64,000 nt of DNA from Mongoliitalea daihaiensis (GCF_021596945.1 NZ_CP063779.1:3384001-3448000), one strand, 5' to 3'. Positions 49,473-57,951 are shown, counted from the stretch's first letter. Notes: a model not told the origin generated them from the letters alone. Translations and numbers: made by a program.

Positions 49473-49497
49473 CCCCTCTTCGGAGGGGTTTTTTATT
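49473..49497 (+). terminator. Terminator
   Basis: CCCCTC-ttcg-GAGGGG carries a UUCG-type loop and is followed by T6. Confidence 0.88.
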
Positions 49498-49522
49498 ACT
49501 AAACGTTAATCAATTCAATTGT

Positions 49523-50389
49523 ATGGCAAGAATAATAAGACCGATCACAACTGAGCTCAACTGGGAAGTAGAGTCAGGAAAACTTTACAATGCTAAAGGC
49601 CAGGCGTTAAAAGATTACAAACTCCTGACACGATCCGATAACGGAGGACTGCTCAACGTATGCAAGAAAACCTATACGCCCACCACCAATGACAAATTCA
49701 AAGAGACCGTAAACCAGATGCAAAAAGTGACTGGATACGACTTTGCAGGGTTCAGTGAAATGGGGGCAGGAAGAAAAATTCTCGCATACCTTAAAGCGGA
49801 AAAAAGGAAAATCGCAGGATTTGACTTTGACAATTACATGGTCATAGGCAATAGCCATGACTATTCCACAGGCTTCTTTATTGCAACTTCCAAGGAAATG
49901 CTCAGATGCGAGAACCAGTTTTCAAGAATGTACAAGGGAAGTATGTTTTCCATACCCCATACCATTTCTGTTTCCGAAAGGATTGACGAGCTCGTGATGC
50001 GCTTTGAATCCTTCATGGAGCATGAACGGAAGATGGAACGCAAGTTTGAAATCTGGAAGGAAATCGACATTGACCAGAGTTTAAGGGAAATGATGGTCGA
50101 GCGTGTACTTGCCGTGGAAATGGGAGAAGTGGAATCACTTCCCAAAGTCACCCAGAGAAGGATTGATGCCCTGCAGCATTCCATTGATAGGGAGACAAGA
50201 GACATAGGCCAAAACCTTTTCGGATTGTTTAACGGCGTTACACATTATACTACGCACGTTTACAATCAAAGGGAGTCGGTCTTTGGAAATATCTTTGGCA
50301 GAACTTCAGAAATGAACAACATCGCTTACAGCATGTCTTGTTCTATCGAAGAAGGAACCATTGAAAATGTTGAATTGCCCGTTAACTAA
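49523..50389 (+). CDS. DUF932-family protein
   Basis: The 288-residue product matches DUF932: LLTRSDNGGLLNVCKKTYTP near residue 34, the core GRKILAYLKAEKRKIAG and GFSEMG. DUF932 proteins are common in phages and plasmids, often near recombination genes; the biochemical role is unknown. Its stop codon lies inside a terminator hairpin. Confidence 0.8.
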   Translation: MARIIRPITTELNWEVESGKLYNAKGQALKDYKLLTRSDNGGLLNVCKKTYTPTTNDKFKETVNQMQKVTGYDFAGFSEMGAGRKILAYLKAEKRKIAGFDFDNYMVIGNSHDYSTGFFIATSKEMLRCENQFSRMYKGSMFSIPHTISVSERIDELVMRFESFMEHERKMERKFEIWKEIDIDQSLREMMVERVLAVEMGEVESLPKVTQRRIDALQHSIDRETRDIGQNLFGLFNGVTHYTTHVYNQRESVFGNIFGRTSEMNNIAYSMSCSIEEGTIENVELPVN

Positions 50390-50405
50390 GACGGGCAATT
50401 TTTCT
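50373..50405 (+). terminator. Terminator overlapping DUF932 stop
   Basis: AATTGCCCGT pairs with ACGGGCAATT around an 8-nt loop, followed by TTTC. Confidence 0.8.
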
Positions 50406-50429
50406 TACCTTTAAAACCTGATTAAACAA

Positions 50430-50690
50430 ATGACGATTGTGGGAGATTCCAAATTTCTTGGTTCCGTTTTCCATTATATGGAGAAGGGATTTGAGTTCCA
50501 GGTTACATTCAGCTGTAAAGAAATAACAGATGAAGACCTTGGAATAAAGTTAGCCAAAGTAGAAAATATAAAAGTAAAAGACAGCTCGGGAGAGGATAGA
50601 AGCTTTATGGTTGATATGGAAAAAGTGCATAATGAATGCATGGAAAGAGCTATAAAAATCATATCTATACACACTCCTCCCAAGATTTAA
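50430..50690 (+). CDS. Unknown protein, 86 aa
   Basis: The 86-residue product is beta-rich at the start (FLGSVFHYMEKGFEFQVTFS) and has a C-terminal helix. Its 3' end overlaps the end of the convergent HTH gene by 4 bases, marking the right end of the early block. No recognised family. Confidence 0.6.
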   Translation: MTIVGDSKFLGSVFHYMEKGFEFQVTFSCKEITDEDLGIKLAKVENIKVKDSSGEDRSFMVDMEKVHNECMERAIKIISIHTPPKI

Positions 50691-51082
50691 AATAATGAAT
50701 TTGACCGCCTCCTTCCTGCAGTTATAGTAAGGGGTGCGGTCTTTTCTTCAAAAGACACTTCATTGCCATTTTCAAGCAATGCAAGTATATCAGCTTTGGA
50801 ATAATAGACACGATTGTTGATCTTACGGCTTTTGATGCCTTTCTCTGTGCGTAACCTATATAGAGTCATACGCGAAACAGAAAGCATTTTGCATGCCTCA
50901 GAAGTCGTGCAGTATTCACTGCTATCATTTTTTTTGGAAACAGCGTCTTTTACTGCGTAAACGACGTCATATTTGATATTATGAGGAAGTCCCGAAAGAA
51001 GCTGACTGATATGGAGCAAAGTGCTATCCACCCTGTCAAGCCTCTTTGAGACTTCTTCAATCTTTCTTTCAAGGTTACTCAT
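50687..51082 (-). CDS. Excisionase-like HTH protein
   Basis: The 131-residue product has a coiled-coil N-terminal part (residues 1-50) and a MerR/HTH_17-type DNA-binding domain at about 55-105 (CTTSEACKMLSVSRMTLYRL, KGIKSRKINNRVYYSKADIL). This form is common among excisionase-like proteins next to Bacteroidota integrases. It lies 72 bases downstream of the integrase gene on the same strand, so it probably controls integration direction. A TTATAAATATAA element lies between the two. Confidence 0.82.
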   Translation of the reverse strand: MSNLERKIEEVSKRLDRVDSTLLHISQLLSGLPHNIKYDVVYAVKDAVSKKNDSSEYCTTSEACKMLSVSRMTLYRLRTEKGIKSRKINNRVYYSKADILALLENGNEVSFEEKTAPLTITAGRRRSNSLF

Positions 51083-51139
51083 TAATGTTATTGCGTTTGG
51101 TCATGCAATTATACATTGAAATGAAAATATAACCAAGAG

Positions 51140-51151
51140 TTATAAATATAA
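51140..51151. repeat. TTATAAATATAA element
   Basis: One of five exact copies (others at 16472, 25965, 33524 and 37505), all intergenic. Here it lies between the integrase stop and the HTH gene start. Confidence 0.5.
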
Positions 51152-51154
51152 ATA

Positions 51155-52420
51155 TTAATTATTAAAAAGATTGTTGTCTGAGCTGGCTATGATTTTACTT
51201 CGTTCAAGGATCTTTTCCATCGCATTCTTGTCCACGTAATTTTTTTCTGTGGTAGTAATAGAGCTATGGCCAAGAAGCTGTGAAGCAGTTTCAAGTCCTG
51301 CAAGCTTGGTGATAAGATTACCAAATGTTTTCCTTGCTGCATGGGAAGAGATTGAGAAGTCAAGCTCCATGTCATTGTATTCAAAAAGGAATTTGATTTT
51401 TTCGTTGTAGGTCTTCATGGATTGAACAGCAAATACTGGATCATTGATTTCTTTCATGACCTTATTTCGTTTGCCTTGCAACCTGGTTTTCATAAAGTTC
51501 TTATTGACAATATCAAGAACCTTTGGGAATACAGGAACAGTAATTTCACCCTTGGTTTTTGATCTAACATACCGAATAAAAAGAGTGCCTTCTATGTCCA
51601 TGATTTGGGACATCGTAAACTTTGTCATATCTGTAAACGCCATGCCAGTTAAACACATAAAAATAAAAGTATCTTTCACAATTTCATGTGTAGGATTAGG
51701 CAGCTTAAATTCAAGCAATGACCTGAACTGATCCTCTGTAAGGTATTCTTTATTGGTTTTTGGTTCGGGAAGATTTTTATAGTGATCAACAGGGTTCTTA
51801 TTCATCCAGTCATTCCTGATTGCGTAATTGAATACCTGACCAAGATTGCCCATCTTTTTATTAATGGTTACATTTCCATTTCCTACAAGTCCGGATTTAA
51901 GGAAGAGTACAAACCTCGTGATAAAAGATGGCTCAATCTCATAAAGGAATATATCCGACTTTTGGAAGTCGCATTTAATAAATTCTTCTATCTGGTTCCT
52001 AAGTACCCTGAACTTTTCAGGAAGGTGATGGGTAGCCAAACCGTTTTTTACATCAGCTTCTTTTTCGAAGATAACTTGATTGAACAAATACATAAGAGTG
52101 TATTCATCTTTTGCAAGAGAAGACACATTGCTTATGACAAGATCTGGCGAAGGCTTAATGTTCCTGGACACAAGGTCGGCATGTGATTCCCTGAGGCTTT
52201 CCATGACTTCGGAAATTTTTTTCCCTATGGCAAGGATAGCGGATGATTTACCTGTAAGCCTTCCGGCTTTAAAGTTTTTTTCAGGAACAGTAAAACCAGT
52301 GGAGATTCTTTTTACTCCAAAATCTTTCACCCTGACATTAATATATATAATGACAGAAGGCGGTTGCTGAGTAGTTCTCCTTGCTATAAGAGAAAGACTC
52401 AAAGGGTAGAATACAGTCAT
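51155..52420 (-). CDS. Tyrosine integrase, Bacteroidota type
   Basis: The start is ATG 52420; a longer frame to 52474 is less likely. The 421-residue product has an arm-binding domain (GVKRISTGFTVPEKNFKAGR), a core-binding domain and the catalytic domain. The catalytic set is HAAR in the Box II position, LGHSSITTTEKNYVD with the Tyr nucleophile, and LTGMAFTDM in the Box I region, where Ala replaces the usual first Arg, as in many Bacteroidota integrases. It recombines the phage att site with the tRNA-Ser gene. Confidence 0.92.
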   Translation of the reverse strand: MTVFYPLSLSLIARRTTQQPPSVIIYINVRVKDFGVKRISTGFTVPEKNFKAGRLTGKSSAILAIGKKISEVMESLRESHADLVSRNIKPSPDLVISNVSSLAKDEYTLMYLFNQVIFEKEADVKNGLATHHLPEKFRVLRNQIEEFIKCDFQKSDIFLYEIEPSFITRFVLFLKSGLVGNGNVTINKKMGNLGQVFNYAIRNDWMNKNPVDHYKNLPEPKTNKEYLTEDQFRSLLEFKLPNPTHEIVKDTFIFMCLTGMAFTDMTKFTMSQIMDIEGTLFIRYVRSKTKGEITVPVFPKVLDIVNKNFMKTRLQGKRNKVMKEINDPVFAVQSMKTYNEKIKFLFEYNDMELDFSISSHAARKTFGNLITKLAGLETASQLLGHSSITTTEKNYVDKNAMEKILERSKIIASSDNNLFNN

Positions 52421-52517
52421 AAATGTTTGTTTATGTTTAAGATTAACGTGACCAAACGCATCTAACATTAACAAAGATAACAGACTGAAATAATTAACCT
52501 AACGTGTGACATTTCTA

Positions 52518-52566
52518 CTGTACACACTGTACACACTTTTGTTTTGCCTACTGTACACACTTTTGT
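52518..52566. repeat. CTGTACACAC repeats near integrase
   Basis: CTGTACACAC occurs at 52518, 52527 and 52551. The 17-nt ACTGTACACACTTTTGT is present twice (52526-52542, 52550-52566), 24 bases apart. They lie upstream of the integrase and may be arm-type sites or its operator. Confidence 0.6.
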
Positions 52567-52625
52567 GCACACTCACTGATACGATTTGTTACGAGTTGAT
52601 ACAGTGACCCGAATGGGCTGAACAT

Positions 52626-52656
52626 AAAAAAAGACGGTTTTAAGGCCGTCTTTTAA
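52626..52656. terminator. Bidirectional terminator
   Basis: AAAAGACGG pairs with CCGTCTTTT around an 8-nt loop between the integrase region and the tRNA. Confidence 0.75.
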
Positions 52657-52664
52657 GATGTAAC

Positions 52665-52681
52665 AGTTAAATGTTTGGTCA
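52665..52681 (+). repeat. AGTTAAATGTTTGGTCA, second copy
   Basis: Sixteen of the bases, GTTAAATGTTTGGTCA, are identical to 47643-47658. A shorter match, GTTTGGTCA, is at 51094-51102. Confidence 0.4.
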
Positions 52682-52780
52682 CGTACACTAAAACTGAAAC
52701 AAAATTCTGAATTTTCCCTCTTTTATAGTGCTTGAAACTCTTGGGAAAAATGCCCAAAATCCGTTGATTTTAGGCCGTTG

Positions 52781-52800
52781 CAGAGAGTGGGGGATTCGAA
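52781..52800. other. Probable attachment-site region in tRNA 3' end
   Basis: The 3' end of tRNA-Ser faces the prophage and integrase. Integrases of this class usually recombine in the 3' half of a tRNA gene. The second copy would lie beyond the left end of the window, so the core cannot be fixed here. Confidence 0.4.
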
Positions 52801-52869
52801 CCCCCGGTACGGCATTACCCGTACGACAGTTTAGCAAACTGCTGGTTTAAGCCACTCACCCAACTCTCT
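52781..52869 (-). tRNA. tRNA-Ser(GCU)
   Basis: The 89-nt gene has acceptor AGAGAGT/ACTCTCT with discriminator G, a canonical T-arm with TTCGAAT, a long variable arm (type II tRNA) and an anticodon loop TTGCTAA, giving anticodon GCU for serine AGC/AGU codons. A TATATTTG box (52907-52914, minus) lies 37 bases upstream. The 3' end probably serves as the phage integration site. Confidence 0.93.
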
Positions 52870-52906
52870 TTATCAAAACAAGCTTTGCTGCTTTGTTTGA
52901 ACAGTG

Positions 52907-52914
52907 CAAATATA
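52907..52914 (-). promoter_or_regulatory. Promoter -7 box of tRNA-Ser
   Basis: On the minus strand it reads TATATTTG, a match to TAnnTTTG, on the chromosomal side of the tRNA. Confidence 0.6.
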
Positions 52915-53239
52915 ATTCATAAAAATCGGAATAAGCAATCATCAGAACTCCTTTGGTACATAATTTTAACCAATTTGAAGCAGATACTTTCTAAGGGATT
53001 GAAATTCAGTTTAAAAATTTTACAGGAAATAAGTTGAAAAAATAAGTGCTATTGAGAGTAAATCTACATTTGTGCAAGTGAAATCCTACAAACATTAAGA
53101 GGTATTGAACTTATACGGCATATAATAGCAATATAATCAGATAAAAATACCGCTAACAGGGTATTTTTTAAGCTAATTTACTTTCCTAAATTAGTGTTCG
53201 AAAATCGGTAATATCATTCTCTTTTAAACTGTAACAATT
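52915..53239. other. Chromosomal spacer
   Basis: No gene is seen. The spacer holds the upstream part of the tRNA promoter and one weak hairpin, ATACC and GGTAT around GCTAACAG, followed by TTTTT (53147-53169). Confidence 0.5.
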
Positions 53240-53530
53240 ATGATAATTCAATCTCTACATGGTGTTTTTTCAATTTCAATAGCTCCCGAAAATGAAGATA
53301 AGTTGCTTGTTCGTTCGAATAATATAGATAGTCTTTGCAGATTATTTGATAAAAGAAGGGTAAAATCTATCAACTTCCCATCTCGCGCTTATGGTGTATC
53401 AATCTGTAAAGAAGAATTATCAAATGTTTTAATTAAAATGGTAAAGCAGATTGACTATGATGATTTCGATCAATATATGAGTGATCTTGTTTTGGAAAAA
53501 GAAAACTTATTTGTCAATATCGTTCAATAA
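53240..53530 (+). CDS. Small host protein, 96 aa
   Basis: The 96-residue product is mixed alpha/beta with a beta start (MIIQSLHGVFSISIAPENED) and a C-terminal helical part. No motif recognised. It is the first gene outside the tRNA and is followed by a PAS-domain gene 103 bases away. Confidence 0.6.
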   Translation: MIIQSLHGVFSISIAPENEDKLLVRSNNIDSLCRLFDKRRVKSINFPSRAYGVSICKEELSNVLIKMVKQIDYDDFDQYMSDLVLEKENLFVNIVQ

Positions 53531-53633
53531 GACTGATTCAATTTAAATTAACCATACTTCTACTCACTTTTATCAATTTAAAAATCTATTTTAGGGACAT
53601 ATATTCTTATCAATTTCAAAGATAATTCTAAGC

Positions 53634-54944
53634 ATGTCCCAATCATCAAGCATAACATCTCATATTCCTGAATTCCTTAACGCATCAAATTCGCTGTTTT
53701 CAGTCTTCTTGGATTTTGATGGGCATATTGTTCAAATAGGTCATTTGCTCCGTCAAGTATTTGAAGATACTGATTTTGCTCTTTCCAAAAGATTTTCTTT
53801 TGCAGAGCTTATTGATGCAGATGAATTGAAATCCTTTCATGAAATGTTGATGGAGGTTATAGAACGACCTACTATATCTTCTTCATACATTTTTTCTCAT
53901 AAATATGCGGTAGTAAATTGGGAATTCACAGCTGTAAAAGAGGGAGAAGATTATGTAGGTGTACTAGGTGTAGGTTTTCCCATTTCTACAGCTAAAAATA
54001 TTACCGAAAGGCCCATCAACCTGGATACTATCAATCAGCAATCCGATGCTTTAATTCGAATCAATCAAAGTTGGGAGATCATTTCAGTAAATGAAATTGC
54101 TAAGCCTTATTTCAAATCCCATGAAACATTGGTGGGTCAAAAGATTTGGTACGCTTTTGTACATGAGCAAATCTTTAAGCATGCTCACGAATTTAAGGAG
54201 GCTAAAGAGACTAAAATGATGAGAATCTTTGAAGATGTTTTTCCTTCTTTAGGCAAGCACTTGAAGTTTTTTATAATCCCTCAAAAGACATATTTAGATT
54301 TGATTATTCAAGATAAAACAGAAATCAATGTGCTTTCTAAGGAATTGATAGAGAAGGATCTGATGGTCCATTCAATTATTGAAAGTATGGAGGAGGCAGT
54401 TTTCTTTGTCGGAAGGGATTTGAGGATTTTACAGTTTAATGAAAAGGCCCTTCAGCATGCACGTTCTGACTTTAATAAAAGTTTAAAGGTAGGAGATAAG
54501 TTTTTAAATTTTTTAATGGACGGTGTTGATGATCGTTTATTGGGTGAAATCGAAAATATTTTTGAAGGGAAAGAGGTGACTTTTGAACTGGAAGTTCCTA
54601 ACCATAGAACATCAAACTTGAATTGGTTCGATTTTAAATTCATTCCATTTAAAGATTTTCATGGTAATGTAATTGGATTTATTTACCTCAATAAAAATAT
54701 CAATTTTGAAAAGAAAAGTATTCAAAAAATCACTCAAAGAAATACCGTATTAAGAGAGGTAGTCTATGATCAAACTTTTCAGATGCGGACGCCACTCTCT
54801 TCGATCCTTGGTTTATTAGAGTTGATGGATAAAAGTTTACTAGATAAGGAAAACTTAAAATACCTAAGCTACTTAAAGACTTTGGCAGCTAATCTTGATG
54901 AGATCATCAGAACCAATTCAAAAAGAGCAAGTGACTTGGATTGA
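53634..54944 (+). CDS. PAS-domain protein with degenerate kinase stub
   Basis: The 436-residue product has two or three PAS-like domains (about residues 15-120, 135-240, 250-365), typical of sensors for ligands or redox state. The C-terminus (residues 370-436) looks like a HisKA dimerisation helix pair with QTFQMRTPLSSILGLLEL, where Phe stands at the position of the phosphoacceptor His, and no ATPase domain follows. It is thus a sensor without kinase activity, probably signalling by binding. The next gene, a LytTR regulator, is only 60 bases away. Confidence 0.82.
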   Translation: MSQSSSITSHIPEFLNASNSLFSVFLDFDGHIVQIGHLLRQVFEDTDFALSKRFSFAELIDADELKSFHEMLMEVIERPTISSSYIFSHKYAVVNWEFTAVKEGEDYVGVLGVGFPISTAKNITERPINLDTINQQSDALIRINQSWEIISVNEIAKPYFKSHETLVGQKIWYAFVHEQIFKHAHEFKEAKETKMMRIFEDVFPSLGKHLKFFIIPQKTYLDLIIQDKTEINVLSKELIEKDLMVHSIIESMEEAVFFVGRDLRILQFNEKALQHARSDFNKSLKVGDKFLNFLMDGVDDRLLGEIENIFEGKEVTFELEVPNHRTSNLNWFDFKFIPFKDFHGNVIGFIYLNKNINFEKKSIQKITQRNTVLREVVYDQTFQMRTPLSSILGLLELMDKSLLDKENLKYLSYLKTLAANLDEIIRTNSKRASDLD

Positions 54945-55004
54945 GTTTTTTTCTTTGCGGCAAATCAAACATTTTTCTTAAACAGCCTGTTGAAATATTG
55001 TTTT

Positions 55005-55430
55005 ATGCAAATTAATCGAGCGGAGATGAAAGAATATAGTTTAAATAGCAACGGTAATTCATACAATGAGTATGCTATGGATGAGCCAAATATTTTGGTG
55101 AAGGATGCGATTTTTGTGAGACATAAAGGCAACTTAGTAAAAGTGAAATTTTCAGATATTCTTTGGATGAAAGGAGATGGTAATTATACGACTTTGGTAA
55201 CAAGGCAAGAAGTTTATTCATTGAGAAATATTTTAAAAGAATTGGAAGCAGTGCTTCCAGCCAATGAGTTTATCCGTATTCATAAAAGCTACATTGTTAG
55301 ACTTGACGAAATAATCTCCATTAATCCAAGGGAATTAACGGTTTCGAAGGATACAGTTCCTGTCGGAAGAACCTACTATCAAAGTTTATTGAATTGTATC
55401 AATAAACTTGGATCATCTAATCTTGATTAA
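55005..55430 (+). CDS. LytTR-family regulator
   Basis: ATG 55005 is taken as start, since the longer frame begins with TTG; ATG 55026 is another option. The 141-residue product has a LytTR DNA-binding domain at about residues 35-130 (VKFSDILWMKGDGNYTTLVT, NEFIRIHKSYIVRLDEI). There is no receiver domain, so it is probably controlled by another protein, perhaps the PAS protein upstream. The gene ends before a strong bidirectional terminator. Confidence 0.85.
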   Translation: MQINRAEMKEYSLNSNGNSYNEYAMDEPNILVKDAIFVRHKGNLVKVKFSDILWMKGDGNYTTLVTRQEVYSLRNILKELEAVLPANEFIRIHKSYIVRLDEIISINPRELTVSKDTVPVGRTYYQSLLNCINKLGSSNLD

Positions 55431-55474
55431 AAAGTCTTCTTAAAAGTTTCTCTTCACTCATCTTAACTACCTAA

Positions 55475-55517
55475 TAAAAAAGCAACTCAATTTTTAAATG
55501 TTGAGTTGCTCTTTTGT
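55475..55517. terminator. Bidirectional terminator
   Basis: AGCAACTCAA pairs with TTGAGTTGCT around a 10-nt AT-rich loop, with A6 before and CTTTTG after. It separates the convergent LytTR and queA genes. Confidence 0.88.
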
Positions 55518-55537
55518 TATGTTTTTTAATTTTTATC

Positions 55538-56752
55538 TCAAACCTTCCAAAGCAAACTGCTGTCCCCATAACTCAAAAATCTATACTCTTTTGTCAAAGC
55601 TTCAGTATAGATTGATCTCCATTGATTGTTGGTAAAAGCAGCGACTAATAAGATAAGGGTGGAAGAAGGCTGATGGAAATTAGTTACTAGTCCGTCACAT
55701 ACTTTAAATTGGTAGCTTGGAAAAATAAAAATCTCAGTTGTTCCTGTGATTTCTTCCAATTCAAATGCATCCATATAATGTAGAATAATCGTAAAAGCTT
55801 CTTGCCTTGTCAAGGGTTTTCCTGTATACTCATAGGGGAAGAGCTTTGGGATGGCAAAACTTGCAGATGGATTTTCAGACAAAAGAACTCCATACCAATA
55901 CAAGGATTCCAATGAACGCATCGAGGTTGTGCCAACAGCAATTATTTCTTGATTATGACTTGCTAAGGCTTCGATTGTCCTATAGTCTACCACCACTTGT
56001 TCGCTATGCATCGCATGCTCTTTAACATTGCTTACCTTGATAGGCTGAAAGGTACCAGCAGAAACATGGAGTGTCAAAAATTCCTCTTGTATGCCTTTTC
56101 CCTTCAAGGCACTCAATACCTCATCCGTAAAGTGAAGACCTGCTGTAGGTGCAGCAACTGCTCCTTCTTTTTTGGAATAAACCGTCTGATATCGAGGCTT
56201 ATCTTCCGCAGTAGGTTTCCGGTTAAGATATGGGGGGAGTGGTACTTCTCCAGTAGCTTCTACAATATCTACAAAGGCATGCTCCGTATCCCATTCAAAT
56301 TGCACTGTTTTTTGACCACGGTCGATTAGAAAAGCAGAAATAATCAGCGATTCATCGCCAATGTTAATTTCACCTTTCAATACTTCTCCATCCTTCCATT
56401 TTTTGAGATTTCCAATCATACATTCCCAACTAACAGAATGCTTGGCTTGCATTACTTCATTGATTACTGTACTTGGACCCAATGGTTTGAGCAAAAATAA
56501 TTCAATCTTTGCACCGGAAGCTCTTTGAAAAATCATTCGGGCAGGTATAACTTTGGTGTTATTAAACACCATCATACTACTACTTGGGATAAATTCTGGT
56601 AGTTCATAAAAATGTTGATGGGAAATAATCCCATCTCTGAAATGCAACAATCTGGAATGATCGCGCTTTTCCAGGGGGAATTTAGCAATCCGCTCTTCTG
56701 GAAGTGTATAATCGTAATCTGATAGTTTGACTGTTTCTGAAAGTTCAAACAT
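55538..56752 (-). CDS. queA: S-adenosylmethionine:tRNA ribosyltransferase-isomerase
   Basis: The 404-residue product makes epoxyqueuosine in tRNA by adding the ribosyl part of SAM to preQ1, a late step of queuosine synthesis. Family features are LPEERIAKFPLEKRDHSRLL near the start, MVFNNTKVIPARM, EIFLLKP-type segments, and AAPTAGLHFT and GTTSMRSLE later. It is about 55 residues longer than the E. coli enzyme, a long form seen in Bacteroidota. A TATATTTG box lies upstream at 56783-56790. Confidence 0.93.
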   Translation of the reverse strand: MFELSETVKLSDYDYTLPEERIAKFPLEKRDHSRLLHFRDGIISHQHFYELPEFIPSSSMMVFNNTKVIPARMIFQRASGAKIELFLLKPLGPSTVINEVMQAKHSVSWECMIGNLKKWKDGEVLKGEINIGDESLIISAFLIDRGQKTVQFEWDTEHAFVDIVEATGEVPLPPYLNRKPTAEDKPRYQTVYSKKEGAVAAPTAGLHFTDEVLSALKGKGIQEEFLTLHVSAGTFQPIKVSNVKEHAMHSEQVVVDYRTIEALASHNQEIIAVGTTSMRSLESLYWYGVLLSENPSASFAIPKLFPYEYTGKPLTRQEAFTIILHYMDAFELEEITGTTEIFIFPSYQFKVCDGLVTNFHQPSSTLILLVAAFTNNQWRSIYTEALTKEYRFLSYGDSSLLWKV

Positions 56753-56782
56753 GTGGGTGTGATTCTTGGTTTAAATTAGCTA

Positions 56783-56790
56783 CAAATATA
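56783..56790 (-). promoter_or_regulatory. Promoter -7 box of queA
   Basis: TATATTTG on the minus strand, 30 bases before the queA start, in the 44-base gap between divergent queA and menC. Confidence 0.5.
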
Positions 56791-56796
56791 GAACGA

Positions 56797-57894
56797 ATGT
56801 CTTCAATTCACTCCATCCGATTCTCATACGTTTCCCATCTTTTGAAGTTTAACTTTGATGCAGGCACCTCTAGAGGGGTCTTACGTGAAAAGACAACTTA
56901 TTTTATCCAAGCATCTTGTCAAAAGTTTATGCATGTTGGTTGGGGTGAAGCAGCACCTTTGGTTAACTTAAGCGTAGACGATATCCCAGATTTTGAAGAA
57001 TATTTAAAAAAGTATTGCGATGACTTGGTATTTGAATGGGATTCAAGTGATCACAATCCTACCAAGACAGTATTAGATTGGTGTGCAAACTTCATTCCTG
57101 CTCAATTTCCAAGCATCCGCTTTGCTTTTGAAACAGCCTTGTTAGATTTTGTCCATGGGGGGAAAAGGTTGGTTTTTGATACTGATTTTTATACTTCCGA
57201 AAAGCCAATTCCCATTAATGGATTGATTTGGATGGGGGAAAGAGAGTTTATGTATGAGCAGATCAATGAAAAACTGGCTAATGGCTTTACATGTATTAAA
57301 ATGAAAATTGGTGCGATTGATTTTGAGGAGGAATGTAAGTTATTAGAATATATCCGTTCCCGCTTTTCTGCAGATCAAATCACTTTACGAGTAGACGCAA
57401 ATGGAGCATTCAGTGCTTCTGAAGCACTGAACAAGTTAAAAAGGTTATCAGAATTTCAACTTCATTCCATTGAACAGCCTATCGCTACCGGTCAATGGAA
57501 AGAAATGGCAGCATTGTGTCAACAAACGCCTCTTTCGATAGCGTTGGATGAGGAATTGATAGGAATATATGGGTTTGAGCAGCGCAGGCAATTACTAGAT
57601 CAAATCAAACCACAATACATTATTTTAAAACCTAGCTTAGTGGGAGGATTGAAGGATTCACAAGAGTGGATTAGACTAGCAGAAGAGCGGGGGATAGGCT
57701 GGTGGATGACTTCTGCACTGGAAAGTAATGTGGGATTAAATGCTATTGCACAATTTACATCAACCTATCAAGGTTTAATGCATCAAGGTCTTGGGACTGG
57801 GCAATTATTTACCAACAATATAGACTCCCCACTCGTGGTAAAAAATGGATTTATTTCCTATAAAAAAGAGTTGCTTTGGTCCGAAATCTCATAA
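56797..57894 (+). CDS. menC: o-succinylbenzoate synthase
   Basis: The 365-residue enolase-superfamily enzyme dehydrates SHCHC to o-succinylbenzoate in menaquinone synthesis. The family residues are visible: catalytic Lys pair in IKMKIG, metal ligands in RVDANGAF, IEQP and ALDEEL, and the second Lys in ILKPSLVGG. The C-terminal GLGTGQLFTNN is also usual. A MenC label is preferred over other enolase-superfamily members because of these motifs, but no other men gene lies in the window. Confidence 0.88.
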   Translation: MSSIHSIRFSYVSHLLKFNFDAGTSRGVLREKTTYFIQASCQKFMHVGWGEAAPLVNLSVDDIPDFEEYLKKYCDDLVFEWDSSDHNPTKTVLDWCANFIPAQFPSIRFAFETALLDFVHGGKRLVFDTDFYTSEKPIPINGLIWMGEREFMYEQINEKLANGFTCIKMKIGAIDFEEECKLLEYIRSRFSADQITLRVDANGAFSASEALNKLKRLSEFQLHSIEQPIATGQWKEMAALCQQTPLSIALDEELIGIYGFEQRRQLLDQIKPQYIILKPSLVGGLKDSQEWIRLAEERGIGWWMTSALESNVGLNAIAQFTSTYQGLMHQGLGTGQLFTNNIDSPLVVKNGFISYKKELLWSEIS

Positions 57895-57923
57895 AAAAAG
57901 CCCCTCATAAGAGGGGCTTTTAC
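57893..57923. terminator. Terminator after menC
   Basis: AGCCCCTC-ataa-GAGGGGCT with A7 and TTTT flanks, between menC and the cold-shock gene. Confidence 0.88.
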
Positions 57924-57951
57924 TAGATGTCAATGCGTTTGTATATATAGA

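Noticed and set aside
1-52869. Reassigned stop codon in the phage, as in some crAss-like phages
   Set aside because: TAA, TAG and TGA all end plausible genes here, and long late genes run without internal stops.
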